DNA of 42,033 nucleotides from contig CAJTRK010000030.1 of the NCBI GenBank assembly GCA_910578475.1, positions 1-42,033 on the forward strand, written 5' to 3'. The position numbers and the translations under genes were made by a program. The notes beneath the pieces were generated by a model. It searched no databases and was not told where the DNA came from. It saw only the letters and a list, made by a program, of their open reading frames with translations. The DNA comes from an uncultured Lachnospiraceae bacterium (GTDB taxonomy: Bacteria; Bacillota; Clostridia; Lachnospirales; Lachnospiraceae). Shown here one piece after another: positions 23,845-31,890 of this stretch. Position 1 is the first letter of the stretch. Every line of letters starts with the position of its first letter.

Positions 23845-24336
23845 ATGGTAAGTGAAACTTATGTAGAATGTCTTGTGGCGAGGAAATCTTCCTTTGCGGT
23901 CCGTTTCCTGAAAACGCTGCTCATCATGCTCACTGTATGCTTCGTATTGATAGGTATGGTCTTTGTTCCGGGCTTCCTGATTGCGATTGCGACGGGAGTC
24001 GGCGCATATTTTGCCTATATGAATGCGGATTTGGAATACGAATATCTTTATCTTGATAAAGAAATCAATATTGATAAGGTCATGGCGAAGAGCAGACGGA
24101 AGCGAATCGCAACGTATGACATACAGCGCATGGAAGTTTTTGCGCCGGTAAAATCTTATCATCTGGATGCGTTTAAGAACCGGGAGATGAAATCCGTCGA
24201 TTACAGCTCCAGAATGGATGATAACAAAAAATATATGATGGTCTATGAGGGAAATCTGAAAATCTTTTTAGAGCCGAGCCCTGAAATGGTGAAAGCAATT
24301 CAGATGGTCGCTCCGCGTAAAGTATTTACGGACTAA
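23845..24336 (+). CDS. DUF6106-like membrane protein
   Basis: 163 residues from ATG 23845 (AAAGGAG 7 nt upstream). Short N-terminus MVSETYVECLVARKSSFAVR, two closely spaced membrane helices (about 20-40 and 43-60), then a cytoplasmic C-terminal domain. That domain contains the conserved-looking LEYEYLYLDKEINIDKVMAK and RKRIATYDIQRMEVFAP. The pattern matches a family common in Lachnospiraceae (DUF6106-like as I recall it; the number is from memory). Function unknown. Own promoter and terminator. Confidence 0.7.
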   Translation: MVSETYVECLVARKSSFAVRFLKTLLIMLTVCFVLIGMVFVPGFLIAIATGVGAYFAYMNADLEYEYLYLDKEINIDKVMAKSRRKRIATYDIQRMEVFAPVKSYHLDAFKNREMKSVDYSSRMDDNKKYMMVYEGNLKIFLEPSPEMVKAIQMVAPRKVFTD

Positions 24337-24339
24337 CGA

Positions 24340-24376
24340 AAAGTATACTGTCAGTTTTCGGGCTGGCAGTACTTTT
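24340..24376 (+). terminator. Intrinsic terminator
   Basis: Arms 24340-24354 and 24363-24375 pair with a two-base bulge and one wobble; U4 at 24373-24376. It lies immediately after the membrane protein gene and before guaB. Confidence 0.6.
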
Positions 24377-24459
24377 ATATAACAGGGAATCTGCCACGGC
24401 GCAAATTCCTTTTATATGCACGAAACTATTTACCAAAAAGAAAAGCAGGAGGAGAGAAG

Positions 24460-25914
24460 ATGGGTCAGATTATTGGCGAAGGCATTACTTTTGATGACGT
24501 ACTCTTAATACCGAGTTATTCACAGGTGATTCCCAATCAGGTAGACTTGACAACATGGCTTACAAAAAAAATCAAACTGAATATTCCTATGATGAGCGCC
24601 GGCATGGATACGGTAACCGAACACAGGATGGCAATCGCGATGGCCAGACAGGGCGGTATCGGCATCATACATAAGAATATGTCGATTGAGGCTCAGGCGG
24701 AAGAAGTTGATAAGGTAAAACGTTCTGAAAACGGTGTCATTACGGACCCCTTTTCTCTGACTCCGGAACATACGCTGGCGGATGCGGATGCACTGATGGC
24801 AAAATTCAGAATTTCCGGCGTACCGATTACGGAAGGAAGAAAACTTGTCGGTATCATCACGAACCGCGATTTGAAGTTCGAGACGGATTTTTCCAAGAAA
24901 ATCAAAGAGTCCATGACATCGGAAGGTCTCATTACCGCCAAAGTGGGCATTACGCTGGAAGAAGCCAAACAGATTCTTGCAAAGGCAAGGAAGGAAAAGC
25001 TGCCGATTGTGGATGACGATTACAATCTGGCGGGGTTGATTACCATCAAGGATATTGAGAAAACAATTAAATACCCGCTCGCTGCGAAAGACGGGCAGGG
25101 AAGGCTGCTTTGCGGCGCAGGCGTCGGTATTACGGCGAATGTTCTGGACAGGGTAGGCGCGCTTATCGATGCGAAAGTAGACGTTATCGTGCTGGATTCT
25201 GCACACGGACATTCTGAAAACGTACTGCATTGTGTTCGGATGATTAAAGAAAAATACCCCGACATTCAGGTTATAGCAGGAAATGTGGCGACGGGAGAAG
25301 GAACGAAGGCGTTGATTGAAGCCGGAGCGGATGCCGTAAAAGTAGGTATCGGACCGGGGTCCATCTGTACGACCCGCGTCGTTGCGGGAATCGGCGTTCC
25401 GCAGATTACGGCAATTATGAATGCTTATGAAGTGGCGAAAGATTATGGGATTCCGATTATTGCGGACGGCGGCATCAAATATTCGGGCGATATGACGAAA
25501 GCTATTGCGGCCGGCGGCAATGTCTGCATGATGGGAAGCATTTTTGCGGGCTGTGACGAGAGTCCGGGAACCTTTGAACTGTATCAGGGCAGAAAATATA
25601 AAGTATATCGCGGCATGGGTTCCATCGCGGCGATGGAAAACGGAAGCAAAGACCGTTATTTCCAGACGGATGCGAGAAAACTCGTTCCGGAAGGCGTGGA
25701 AGGCCGTGTTGCATACAAAGGAACGGTAGAGGACACCGTATTCCAGCTGATTGGCGGCATTCGCTCCGGCATGGGCTACTGTGGCGCGAAAACGGTAGAA
25801 GAGTTAAAACAGAACGGCAGATTTATTAAGATTTCGGCCGCATCTTTGAAGGAAAGCCATCCCCATGATATTCATATTACGAAAGAGGCGCCGAATTACA
25901 GCGTAGACGAATAA
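24460..25914 (+). CDS. guaB: Inosine-5'-monophosphate dehydrogenase
   Basis: 484 residues. It oxidises IMP to XMP with NAD, the committed step to guanine nucleotides. The barrel begins GITFDDVLLIPSYSQV. A tandem CBS pair is inserted at about 95-205 (ISGVPITEGRKLVGIITNRD, KLPIVDDDYNLAGLITIKD). The catalytic Cys loop is GPGSICTTRVVAGIG, with GGIKYSGDMTKAI and GMGSIAAM for phosphate binding and the flap near GVEGRVAYKG. RBS CAGGAGGAG. No purine riboswitch is visible in 24377-24459. It starts a cluster with the two enzymes that make IMP. Confidence 0.97.
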   Translation: MGQIIGEGITFDDVLLIPSYSQVIPNQVDLTTWLTKKIKLNIPMMSAGMDTVTEHRMAIAMARQGGIGIIHKNMSIEAQAEEVDKVKRSENGVITDPFSLTPEHTLADADALMAKFRISGVPITEGRKLVGIITNRDLKFETDFSKKIKESMTSEGLITAKVGITLEEAKQILAKARKEKLPIVDDDYNLAGLITIKDIEKTIKYPLAAKDGQGRLLCGAGVGITANVLDRVGALIDAKVDVIVLDSAHGHSENVLHCVRMIKEKYPDIQVIAGNVATGEGTKALIEAGADAVKVGIGPGSICTTRVVAGIGVPQITAIMNAYEVAKDYGIPIIADGGIKYSGDMTKAIAAGGNVCMMGSIFAGCDESPGTFELYQGRKYKVYRGMGSIAAMENGSKDRYFQTDARKLVPEGVEGRVAYKGTVEDTVFQLIGGIRSGMGYCGAKTVEELKQNGRFIKISAASLKESHPHDIHITKEAPNYSVDE

Positions 25915-25974
25915 AAAGGCGGGTAAAATATTAAAGGATATTACAGATTGAAAGAAAGGCGTGGTTATTAATAT

Positions 25975-26685
25975 ATGGAGAAAATTTCACTGGTGAAGGA
26001 GCTGGCTGGTAATACCTATCCGGGCAGAGGGATTATAATCGGGAAGTCCGGAGATGGAAAATATGCCGTAACGGCCTATTTTATCATGGGCAGGAGCGAA
26101 AACAGCAGAAATCGTATTTTTGTAACGCAGGGCGAAGGCATTCGGACACAGGCTTATGACCCTGCGAAACTGAAAGACCCCAGTCTTGTTATTTATACGC
26201 CGGTCAGAGTGCTTGGAAATAAGACAATTGTGACAAATGGCGACCAGACGGATACCATCTATGAATTGATGGATAAACAGTATACTTTTGAACAGGCTTT
26301 GAGAACGAGAACTTTCGAACCGGACGGCCCCAATTATACGCCTCGTATTTCCGGCATTCTGCACATGGAGAACAGCAGATTTAACTATGCGATGTCCATA
26401 CTGAAAAGCAATCACGGCGACCCGTCTTCCTGTCATCGTTATACGTTTGCCTATGAAAATCCGGTAGCGGGAGAAGGTCATTTTATCCACACTTACAAGG
26501 GAGATGGAAATCCGCTTCCGAGCTTCGAAGGAGAACCGAAGCTTGTCGGAATCGAAGGGGACATCAACAATTTTGCACAGACCATTTGGGAAAGCCTGAA
26601 TGAAGAAAACAAAGTTTCTCTCTTTGTCAGATATATTGAGATAGAAAGCGGAAAATATGAAACCCGCATCATCAACAAAATCTGA
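25975..26685 (+). CDS. Stand-alone IMP cyclohydrolase (PurO-like fold)
   Basis: 236 residues. The family pattern NTYPGRGIIIGKSGDGKYAV, AYFIMGRSENSRNRIF, DPSLVIYTPVRVLGNKTIVT, NGDQTDTIYE, PDGPNYTPRISGI and ENPVAGEGHFIHTY matches the IMP-cyclohydrolase family related to archaeal PurO rather than the N-terminal domain of bacterial PurH. It would close FAICAR to IMP. The next gene supplies only the AICAR formyltransferase half, so together they replace bifunctional PurH. The ATG at 25975 has only a distant GAAAGG, so its translation may depend on the guaB mRNA context. No mobile-element signs. Confidence 0.88.
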   Translation: MEKISLVKELAGNTYPGRGIIIGKSGDGKYAVTAYFIMGRSENSRNRIFVTQGEGIRTQAYDPAKLKDPSLVIYTPVRVLGNKTIVTNGDQTDTIYELMDKQYTFEQALRTRTFEPDGPNYTPRISGILHMENSRFNYAMSILKSNHGDPSSCHRYTFAYENPVAGEGHFIHTYKGDGNPLPSFEGEPKLVGIEGDINNFAQTIWESLNEENKVSLFVRYIEIESGKYETRIINKI

Positions 26686-26771
26686 GCAGAGAGTTCTCAG
26701 GATGATGTGAATATCCGCAAAGTACACGGATTTGTACGCCTGTTAAAGCAGGCAGATGGGAGTTAGAGTTC

Positions 26772-27953
26772 ATGAACAAATTGGAATTAAAATACGGTTG
26801 TAATCCGAACCAGAAGCCATCCCGCATTTTTATGGAAGACGGCAGCGAACTGCCTGTCAAAGTGTTGAACGGTAAACCCGGATATATCAATTTCCTGGAT
26901 GCTTTCAATGGCTGGCAGCTCGTAAAAGAATTAAAGCAGGCGACAGGTCTTCCCGCGGCGGCGTCTTTTAAGCATGTTTCTCCCGCGGGCGCGGCGGTAG
27001 GGCTTCCGCTCTCGGACGTGGAGAAGAAAATTTACTGGGTGGATGACCTGGATATGGAATTTACACCGCTTGCGAATGCCTATGCGAGAGCGCGCGGAGC
27101 GGACAGAATGTCATCTTTTGGCGATTTTATTTCCCTGTCGGATGTATGTGATGCGGCTACCGCAAGAATCATCAAAAGAGAAGTGTCCGACGGTGTAATC
27201 GCGCCCGGGTATGAGCCTGAAGCACTGGAAATTTTGAAAGCGAAGAAAAAAGGAAATTATAATGTCATTGAGATTGATGCTGCTTATGTGCCGGCGCCGA
27301 TTGAAATAAAGCAGGTATTCGGCATCAGTTTCGAACAGGGCAGAAATGAATTAAAGATTGACGATGACTTTTTCGGAAATGTAGTTACGAAGAACCAGGA
27401 GATTCCGAAACACGCGAAGATTGACCTTGCCATTGCCATGATTACCTTAAAGTATACCCAGTCTAATTCCGTCTGCTATGTTAAGGGCGGGCAGGCAATC
27501 GGTATCGGTGCGGGGCAGCAGTCCCGAATCCATTGTACGAGACTTGCCGGTTCCAAAGCGGATAACTGGTTTCTGCGTCAGGCTCCGAAGGTACTCGGCC
27601 TGCAGTTTATAGACGGTATCGGGCGCGCGGACAGAGACAATGCCATTGATTTGTATATCGGTGAGGACGATATGGATGTGCTGGCCGAAGGGGCGTGGCA
27701 GAAGACTTTTCAGGTAAAGCCCGAAAGATTTACGAGAGAGGAAAAAAGAGAATGGCTGGACAAAATGAGCGACGTTGCGCTCGGTTCCGACGCTTTCTTC
27801 CCATTCGGCGATAACATTGAACGCGCCCATAAGAGCGGCGTAAAATATGTGGCGCAGCCGGGTGGTTCCGTCAGAGATGATAATGTCATCGAAACCTGTG
27901 ATAAATACGATATGGCGATGTGCTTTACCGGAATCAGATTGTTCCATCATTAA
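26772..27953 (+). CDS. purH: AICAR formyltransferase, stand-alone PurH C-terminal domain
   Basis: 393 residues. It transfers a formyl group from 10-formyl-THF to AICAR. There is no N-terminal MGS-like cyclohydrolase domain; the protein starts directly MNKLELKYGCNPNQKPSRIF. Signatures are the Lys-His pair of SFKHVSPAGAAVG, TLKYTQSNSVCYV, GIGAGQQSR and DAFFPFGDNIERA. The C-terminal PGGSVRDDNVIETCDKYDMA is present. It lies 86 bp after the IMP cyclohydrolase. The symbol is that of the bifunctional homologue; only the transformylase activity is expected. A terminator follows at 27974-28004. Confidence 0.93.
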   Translation: MNKLELKYGCNPNQKPSRIFMEDGSELPVKVLNGKPGYINFLDAFNGWQLVKELKQATGLPAAASFKHVSPAGAAVGLPLSDVEKKIYWVDDLDMEFTPLANAYARARGADRMSSFGDFISLSDVCDAATARIIKREVSDGVIAPGYEPEALEILKAKKKGNYNVIEIDAAYVPAPIEIKQVFGISFEQGRNELKIDDDFFGNVVTKNQEIPKHAKIDLAIAMITLKYTQSNSVCYVKGGQAIGIGAGQQSRIHCTRLAGSKADNWFLRQAPKVLGLQFIDGIGRADRDNAIDLYIGEDDMDVLAEGAWQKTFQVKPERFTREEKREWLDKMSDVALGSDAFFPFGDNIERAHKSGVKYVAQPGGSVRDDNVIETCDKYDMAMCFTGIRLFHH

Positions 27954-27973
27954 TGAAAAAGCAGATGGCTGTT

Positions 27974-28004
27974 AAGGCGCGGGCATTTTAGCCTGCGTCT
28001 TTTT
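27974..28004 (+). terminator. Intrinsic terminator of the guaB-purH cluster
   Basis: An 11-bp stem with two G-U wobbles (27974-27984 with 27991-28001), a 6-nt loop and U5. Confidence 0.75.
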
Positions 28005-28058
28005 ATTTGATGGGAAATTACGCCATCGTGCCGAAGCGCGGGCAGGAATTTTTCCGGG

Positions 28059-28113
28059 AATGATGCAAAAATGATGCAAAAATGATGAAACTTTGATGCA
28101 GGGAGGATATACT
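28059..28113 (+). promoter_or_regulatory. Promoter with four 11-bp-phased GATGCAA repeats
   Basis: Units AATGATGCAAA at 28059-28069 and 28070-28080, AATGATGAAAC at 28081-28091 and TTTGATGCAGG at 28092-28102 repeat every 11 bp, as 7 conserved bases plus 4 A/T. A -10 TATACT follows at 28108-28113, with no good -35. That is the layout of promoters activated by PhoB-family response regulators, where the repeats replace the -35. It would drive the small membrane protein and the deacetylase. The region 28005-28058 shows no other feature. Confidence 0.55.
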
Positions 28114-28255
28114 ATTTTCTTATCGCGCTGATTTTATATGGAAAATTTATATAATAATAGTAAAAGAAGGTATGATTTCATAAAATTTGAAGAAAATAAT
28201 GGAAACCAGTCCTGTCAGGAAGCGTAATGCGTCAAAGAAGAAAGGATGACAGAAA

Positions 28256-28396
28256 ATGTATACCGAAATGTATATCAGAGGAGAAGGAAAAAATAAAAGG
28301 AAAAAAATGTTGAAAGCCGGCGGCATTATTTTATGGGTGTTGATGATTGGCGTGACGATGTTTTTCACTTTTCAGTCAGTCGTTATAACAGGGTAA
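28256..28396 (+). CDS. 46-residue single-pass membrane protein
   Basis: ATG 28256 follows GAAAGGA at 9-nt spacing. The protein starts MYTEMYIRGEGKNKRKKMLK, so it has a basic N-terminus. One transmembrane helix follows at about 21-45 (AGGIILWVLMIGVTMFF), with a short tail. It is 45 bp before the deacetylase gene and probably in its operon. It ends at TAA 28394-28396. Basic-in topology and size suggest a small membrane regulator or subunit. I do not recognise it. The RBS, spacing and a clean TM segment support it as a real gene. Confidence 0.6.
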   Translation: MYTEMYIRGEGKNKRKKMLKAGGIILWVLMIGVTMFFTFQSVVITG

Positions 28397-28441
28397 CGTT
28401 GTTTCATTGATACCGGAATAAATACGAAAGAGGACAAAAAA

Positions 28442-29413
28442 ATGATAAAGAAAAAATTATTATTGGCATGCCTGTGCACGGCGGTTTTGACAGGATGCGG
28501 AAATCGTAACGAAGATATGCCGGAAAGCGCCGCCCTTTCAGGCGTGGAAGAGCACGAAGCGGAAGCCGGTGAATCGGCGGATGCGGAGAAAGACACGGAA
28601 GGAAGCATGTCGGAAGGCGCAGAACACGAAGCAGCGAATGCGGAAGAAGACATGGAAGGAAGCGTGTCGGCAGGCGCGGAGCACGAAACGGAAGCCGGCG
28701 AAACGGCGGATGCGGTCTTTACGTTTGGCGATAAGGCTACGATGAACAATCAGGTCAACGGAAGGGAACTCCCAATCTATTGTGTCGATACGGAGGAAAA
28801 AAAGGTTGCGCTCAGCTTTGACGCTGCCTGGGGGAACGAAGATACGGAGGAACTTCTTTCAATATTGGAGGCACATGACCTGCATGTTACTTTTTTTATG
28901 ACAGGAGGATGGGTAGAAAACTATCCCGAAGATGTGAAGGCGATTCTGGCAGCCGGACATGACCTCGGCAATCACAGTGAAAATCATAAAAACATGAGCG
29001 AACTGTCCGATGAGGAAAAGAAGGAAGAAATTTTGTCGGTGCACCGGAAAGTAAAGGATATCACAGGGTATGACATGTTTCTTTTCAGGCCGCCTTACGG
29101 GGATTATGATAACGCGCTGATTGATGTTTTGAAAGATTGTGAATATTATGGGATTCAGTGGGATGTGGACAGTCTTGACTGGAAAAACGAGGGCGTGGAT
29201 GCGATTCTTGAAACGGTAACGAAGCATAAGAATCTTGGGAACGGCAGCATCATTCTCTGCCATAACGGCGGAGAGTACACGGCGGAAGCGTTGGATGCCC
29301 TGATAATTGAGCTGGAAGCGCAGGGATATGAAATTGTGCCGGTTTCGGAACTGATTTACCCGGACAACTATCATATGGACGTGCAGGGCAGGCAGATTGC
29401 GGATGAATCGTAA
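28442..29413 (+). CDS. Polysaccharide deacetylase lipoprotein (NodB domain, PdaB-like)
   Basis: 323 residues. Lipoprotein signal peptide with lipobox LTGC (Cys19), then an acidic linker with repeated SAGAEHE-like units (about 25-95). The NodB domain occupies about 115-310: motif 1 ALSFDAAWGNEDT (the FDAAWG form is typical of the PdaB-like spore/wall subfamily), motif 2 LGNHSENHKNM with the metal His pair, motif 3 FRPPYGDYDN, then the motif 4 region WDVDSLDWKN and motif 5 ILCHNGG. It should remove acetyl groups from wall or cortex glycan. It follows a 46-residue membrane protein; the upstream promoter has PhoB-like repeats. Its 3' end overlaps the remnant on the other strand by 43 bp. Confidence 0.92.
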   Translation: MIKKKLLLACLCTAVLTGCGNRNEDMPESAALSGVEEHEAEAGESADAEKDTEGSMSEGAEHEAANAEEDMEGSVSAGAEHETEAGETADAVFTFGDKATMNNQVNGRELPIYCVDTEEKKVALSFDAAWGNEDTEELLSILEAHDLHVTFFMTGGWVENYPEDVKAILAAGHDLGNHSENHKNMSELSDEEKKEEILSVHRKVKDITGYDMFLFRPPYGDYDNALIDVLKDCEYYGIQWDVDSLDWKNEGVDAILETVTKHKNLGNGSIILCHNGGEYTAEALDALIIELEAQGYEIVPVSELIYPDNYHMDVQGRQIADES

Positions 29414-29951
29414 TCTTGTCTTGCAAACAGCCCCCAGTTTTCATATCCGGCGGTTTTTAGTTCATCTCCGAGATGGGAATAATCGTTTAATCGGGCAATT
29501 TTGTATGCAGGACTTCCTTTTTCCCGGATGAGTTCTGTCAATACCGTATTTTCCATCCAGTTTAAATAATTGATGTCTTCATCCGGGCGGGATAAAAGAA
29601 GATAAACGAAAGTCTTTCGTCTAAATCAATTTGCGGATATTTCTGCCGGCGTTCTTCCCAGGACATTCCTTCAAGATATCCTAAATCCATTTCTTTTAAA
29701 CAGGAGGATTCTGTAATGGAGACATCCTCCCGGCCGGCGCAGCGTAAGATTTCAGACAAAGTTTGTCTGGCTCTGGCAAGGGAACTGCAATAAGCAGCTA
29801 TTTGTTTTTCTTTCAGTTCACGGCACAGTCTTTGCCCGATGCGTTGAGACTGCATAATCCCTTTTTCCGTCAGTTCAAAATCTGTGGTTGAAATGATTTT
29901 TCCCTTGATATTTCCATAACTTTCCGCATGACGTATTAAATAAAGATTCAT
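29371..29951 (-). pseudogene. Histidine phosphatase family gene with out-of-frame internal deletion
   Basis: The start ATG (29949-29951 read on minus, RBS AAGGAG) gives MNLYLIRHAESYGNIKGK with the catalytic RHAE motif and continues normally to about DLDERLS (near 29600). It then runs 14 codons out of frame to a stop at 29562. The other frame supplies a typical C-terminal end: NWMENTVLTELIREKGS then PAYKIARLNDYSHLG, to a stop at 29371. The middle of the family fold (second catalytic His region, GES loop) is missing, roughly 70-80 residues by comparison with family length from memory. It is therefore an internal deletion that also broke the frame. Not expected to be active. Confidence 0.75.
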
Positions 29952-30008
29952 CGTTCTCCTTATTCTCCGCATAAGCGGTATTCCAGAGCCTCTTTGTCGT
30001 ATCCGGAT

Positions 30009-31201
30009 TTACAATTCTATTCTGAACTGACTGATGAGTTCATTTAACGTTCTTGCCTGACTGGACAGTTCGTTGGAAATGGAAGCGCTTTCCTCTGCGG
30101 CGGAGGTATTCGTTTCTATGACTTTGGATACTTCTTTGATGCGGTTCTCCACAGAAACAATCATTTCCGACTGCTGGACGCTGGCAAGCGCGATTTCATC
30201 CATGAGCGATTTGATGGACTGAATACATTCACCGATAACCTTCATCGCAGAGATGGCATGACTGGTGGATTCTGTTCCCGTTTTAACATCCTGGATGGAA
30301 CGGCTGATTAATGTACCTGTATTGCTTGCGGCTTCCGCTGATTTGGAGGCAAGGCTCCTGACTTCATCCGATACGACGGAAAAGCCTTTTCCGGCTTCAC
30401 CGGCTCTTGCGGCTTCAACGGCGGCGTTCAAAGCAAGGATGTTGGTCTGGAAAGCAATATCTTCTATTGTTTTTATGATGCTGCCAATCTTTGTCGAAGA
30501 CTGGTCAATATTTCTTGTGGCGATAATAAGTTCTTCCATTTTGGTATCAGTTTCCGCAGCATAGCCGGTAGCTCTGTCTACAAGGTCGCTGGCGTCGCTG
30601 CATCGTTCCCTGGGACAAAGCCTGCGCTTCTGCAGAAACCTGATTTGCGCCGCTGTTTACCTGATGTGCAATATGAGTAATATCCCGCATGACATCTGTC
30701 AGATGGGTCCGGATGCTTTTCAGGCTGTCAGCCAGTATGCGGAAATCTCCGATATAATAGGATTCATTTTTGGTAACGTCCACGGCAATGTTGCCGTCTG
30801 CCATTTCACCCAGTATCCGGCTGATATCATCGATTGTTTTTCGGAGACAATCACAGACATGATGAATTGTCTGTGCAATCATGCCGATTTCATCCTGATA
30901 AGTATAAGTGCCGGCCTGTGTGTTGCCGTCCGCCTTAATGCGCCGGATAATTTCCTGATAGCCGGAATCGGTGGTTTCCGTATTCAGAAGAGTGTCATCC
31001 TGATGATAGAGGTATGTACCGGATTCCACATTTAAGAATACATATTCGCTGTTGGGAAGACCTTCAATATCCAGATTCAACAGGGAATCCATCAATCGGC
31101 TGGCATAAACGCCGGCGCCCACATATCCGATACAGTTTTCTCCTTCGAAAAGAGGATAGTACATGGATATAATCATACTTCCGATTTGCCAGAAATTTCA
31201 T
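30009..31201 (-). pseudogene. Methyl-accepting chemotaxis protein, two out-of-frame deletions
   Basis: Promoter (31253-31281), RBS (GGGGGAAA) and the first codons MKFLANRK at 31201 survive. At about 31177 the frame jumps to the end of a sensor domain (MIISMYYPLFEGENCIGYVG), so both membrane helices and most of the sensor are gone. The HAMP-like and first methylation-helix region follows (ILGEMADGNIAVDV, NQVSAEAQALSQGT). Near 30590 a second break occurs: about 30 expected residues after SQGT are missing and the frame shifts into SDASDLVDRATGYAAETDTK. The signalling tip is intact (TIEDIAFQTNILALNAAVEA) through LISQFRIEL. Two separate ORFs remain (30547-31176 and 30009-30539); neither could be a working receptor. 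Confidence 0.85.
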
Positions 31202-31252
31202 GATTTTTTCCCCCTGAACAAAAGATTTGAAATAGTGCTTTTTTGCAAAAGT

Positions 31253-31281
31253 ATTCTAACATGACTTTTTTTGGTTTTCAA
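31253..31281 (-). promoter_or_regulatory. Promoter of the chemoreceptor remnant
   Basis: Read on minus: TTGAAA (31281-31276), a 17-bp spacer and TAGAAT (31258-31253), about 50 bp before the original start. It is intact although the gene is broken, and of sigma-A type rather than the motility sigma type. Confidence 0.6.
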
Positions 31282-31366
31282 GTTCGAAGTTTTGTTAGAT
31301 TGTTATTTTATAATCAATAAAAAAGGGCGAAAGAAGATGATGAAAAGGCGATGAAAATATAAAATT

Positions 31367-31394
31367 TTGCTTTACATTTTCATGGTATTATGAT
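31367..31394 (+). promoter_or_regulatory. Probable promoter before the methyltransferase remnant
   Basis: TTGCTT (31367-31372), a 16-bp spacer and TATGAT (31389-31394). An alternative reading is TTTACA (31371-31376) with TAGATT (31394-31399) at 17 bp. The stretch 31202-31543 holds this promoter, the opposite promoter at 31253-31281 and the hairpin at 31433-31476, but no gene. Confidence 0.45.
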
Positions 31395-31432
31395 AGATTA
31401 TAACAGTATAAAGTTCATCGTACTGGTAGTAC

Positions 31433-31476
31433 AAAAGTGCCGCTCATATTGCGAATGCAATATCAGGGCACTTTTT
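31433..31476 (+). terminator. Long hairpin with U5, attenuator-like
   Basis: Outer arms AAAAGTGCC (31433-31441) and GGCACTTTT (31467-31475) enclose an inner ATATTGC-GAAT-GCAATAT hairpin; U5 follows. It sits just downstream of a probable promoter and before the methyltransferase remnant, where it could attenuate transcription. Confidence 0.65.
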
Positions 31477-31543
31477 GCATTTTCGTAAAAATCCGGTTTA
31501 CAGAAGGGAATGTTATCAGGTTGAGAAGGGCAGGGGGATATTG

Positions 31544-31772
31544 GTGGAAGAGAAGAGCGTTGTGGAAGCGTTTTATCAGAAAATAAATGAAGAAGAGCGG
31601 CTGACGGACCGCAATATTCAGGTATTCAGGAGATTTGAGCGGTATGCTGGAACGGATGGAAGAACGGCTTTTTCAAAAATATCTGGCCTATCATTTTTCG
31701 ATTTGCGAGCGGGAAGATTTGATTGGCGCATCCAACCACGCGCTTGATATTTTGCGCAAAAGCATGGCATGA
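31544..31772 (+). pseudogene. Class I SAM-dependent methyltransferase remnant, interior deleted
   Basis: From GTG 31544 (AGGGGG upstream) the product begins VEEKSVVEAFYQKINEEERL and TDRN, the usual N-terminus of a Lachnospiraceae methyltransferase family as I recall it. Near 31615-31635 the frame changes. The last part reads MEERLFQKYLAYHFSICERE then DLIGASNHALDILRKSMA to TGA 31770-31772, matching the family's C-terminus. The whole SAM-binding core (roughly 190 residues) is absent. Both ends are well preserved, so this is a deletion, not slow decay. Family assignment is by recognition of the two ends. Confidence 0.65.
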
Positions 31773-31806
31773 CAATTCGTTTGGTCATTCGTCTGCATGA
31801 TGATGT

Positions 31807-31835
31807 TTGCTTTTGCTCCGGGAATCGGATATACT
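31807..31835 (+). promoter_or_regulatory. Probable promoter of the AAA-ATPase-like gene
   Basis: TTGCTT (31807-31812), a 17-bp spacer and TATACT (31830-31835), 55 bp before the start codon. Confidence 0.5.
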
Positions 31836-31890
31836 TTAAGAAAACGCGGCATTTTGTTTTTGATATAAGGCATTGGAGGTGGGATACGCA

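Noticed and set aside
24377..24459. Purine riboswitch before guaB
   Set aside because: Only about 80 bp, without the conserved three-way junction elements or a terminator.
28059..28102. CRISPR-like repeats
   Set aside because: The 11-bp contiguous repeats have no spacers; the phasing fits a regulator site.
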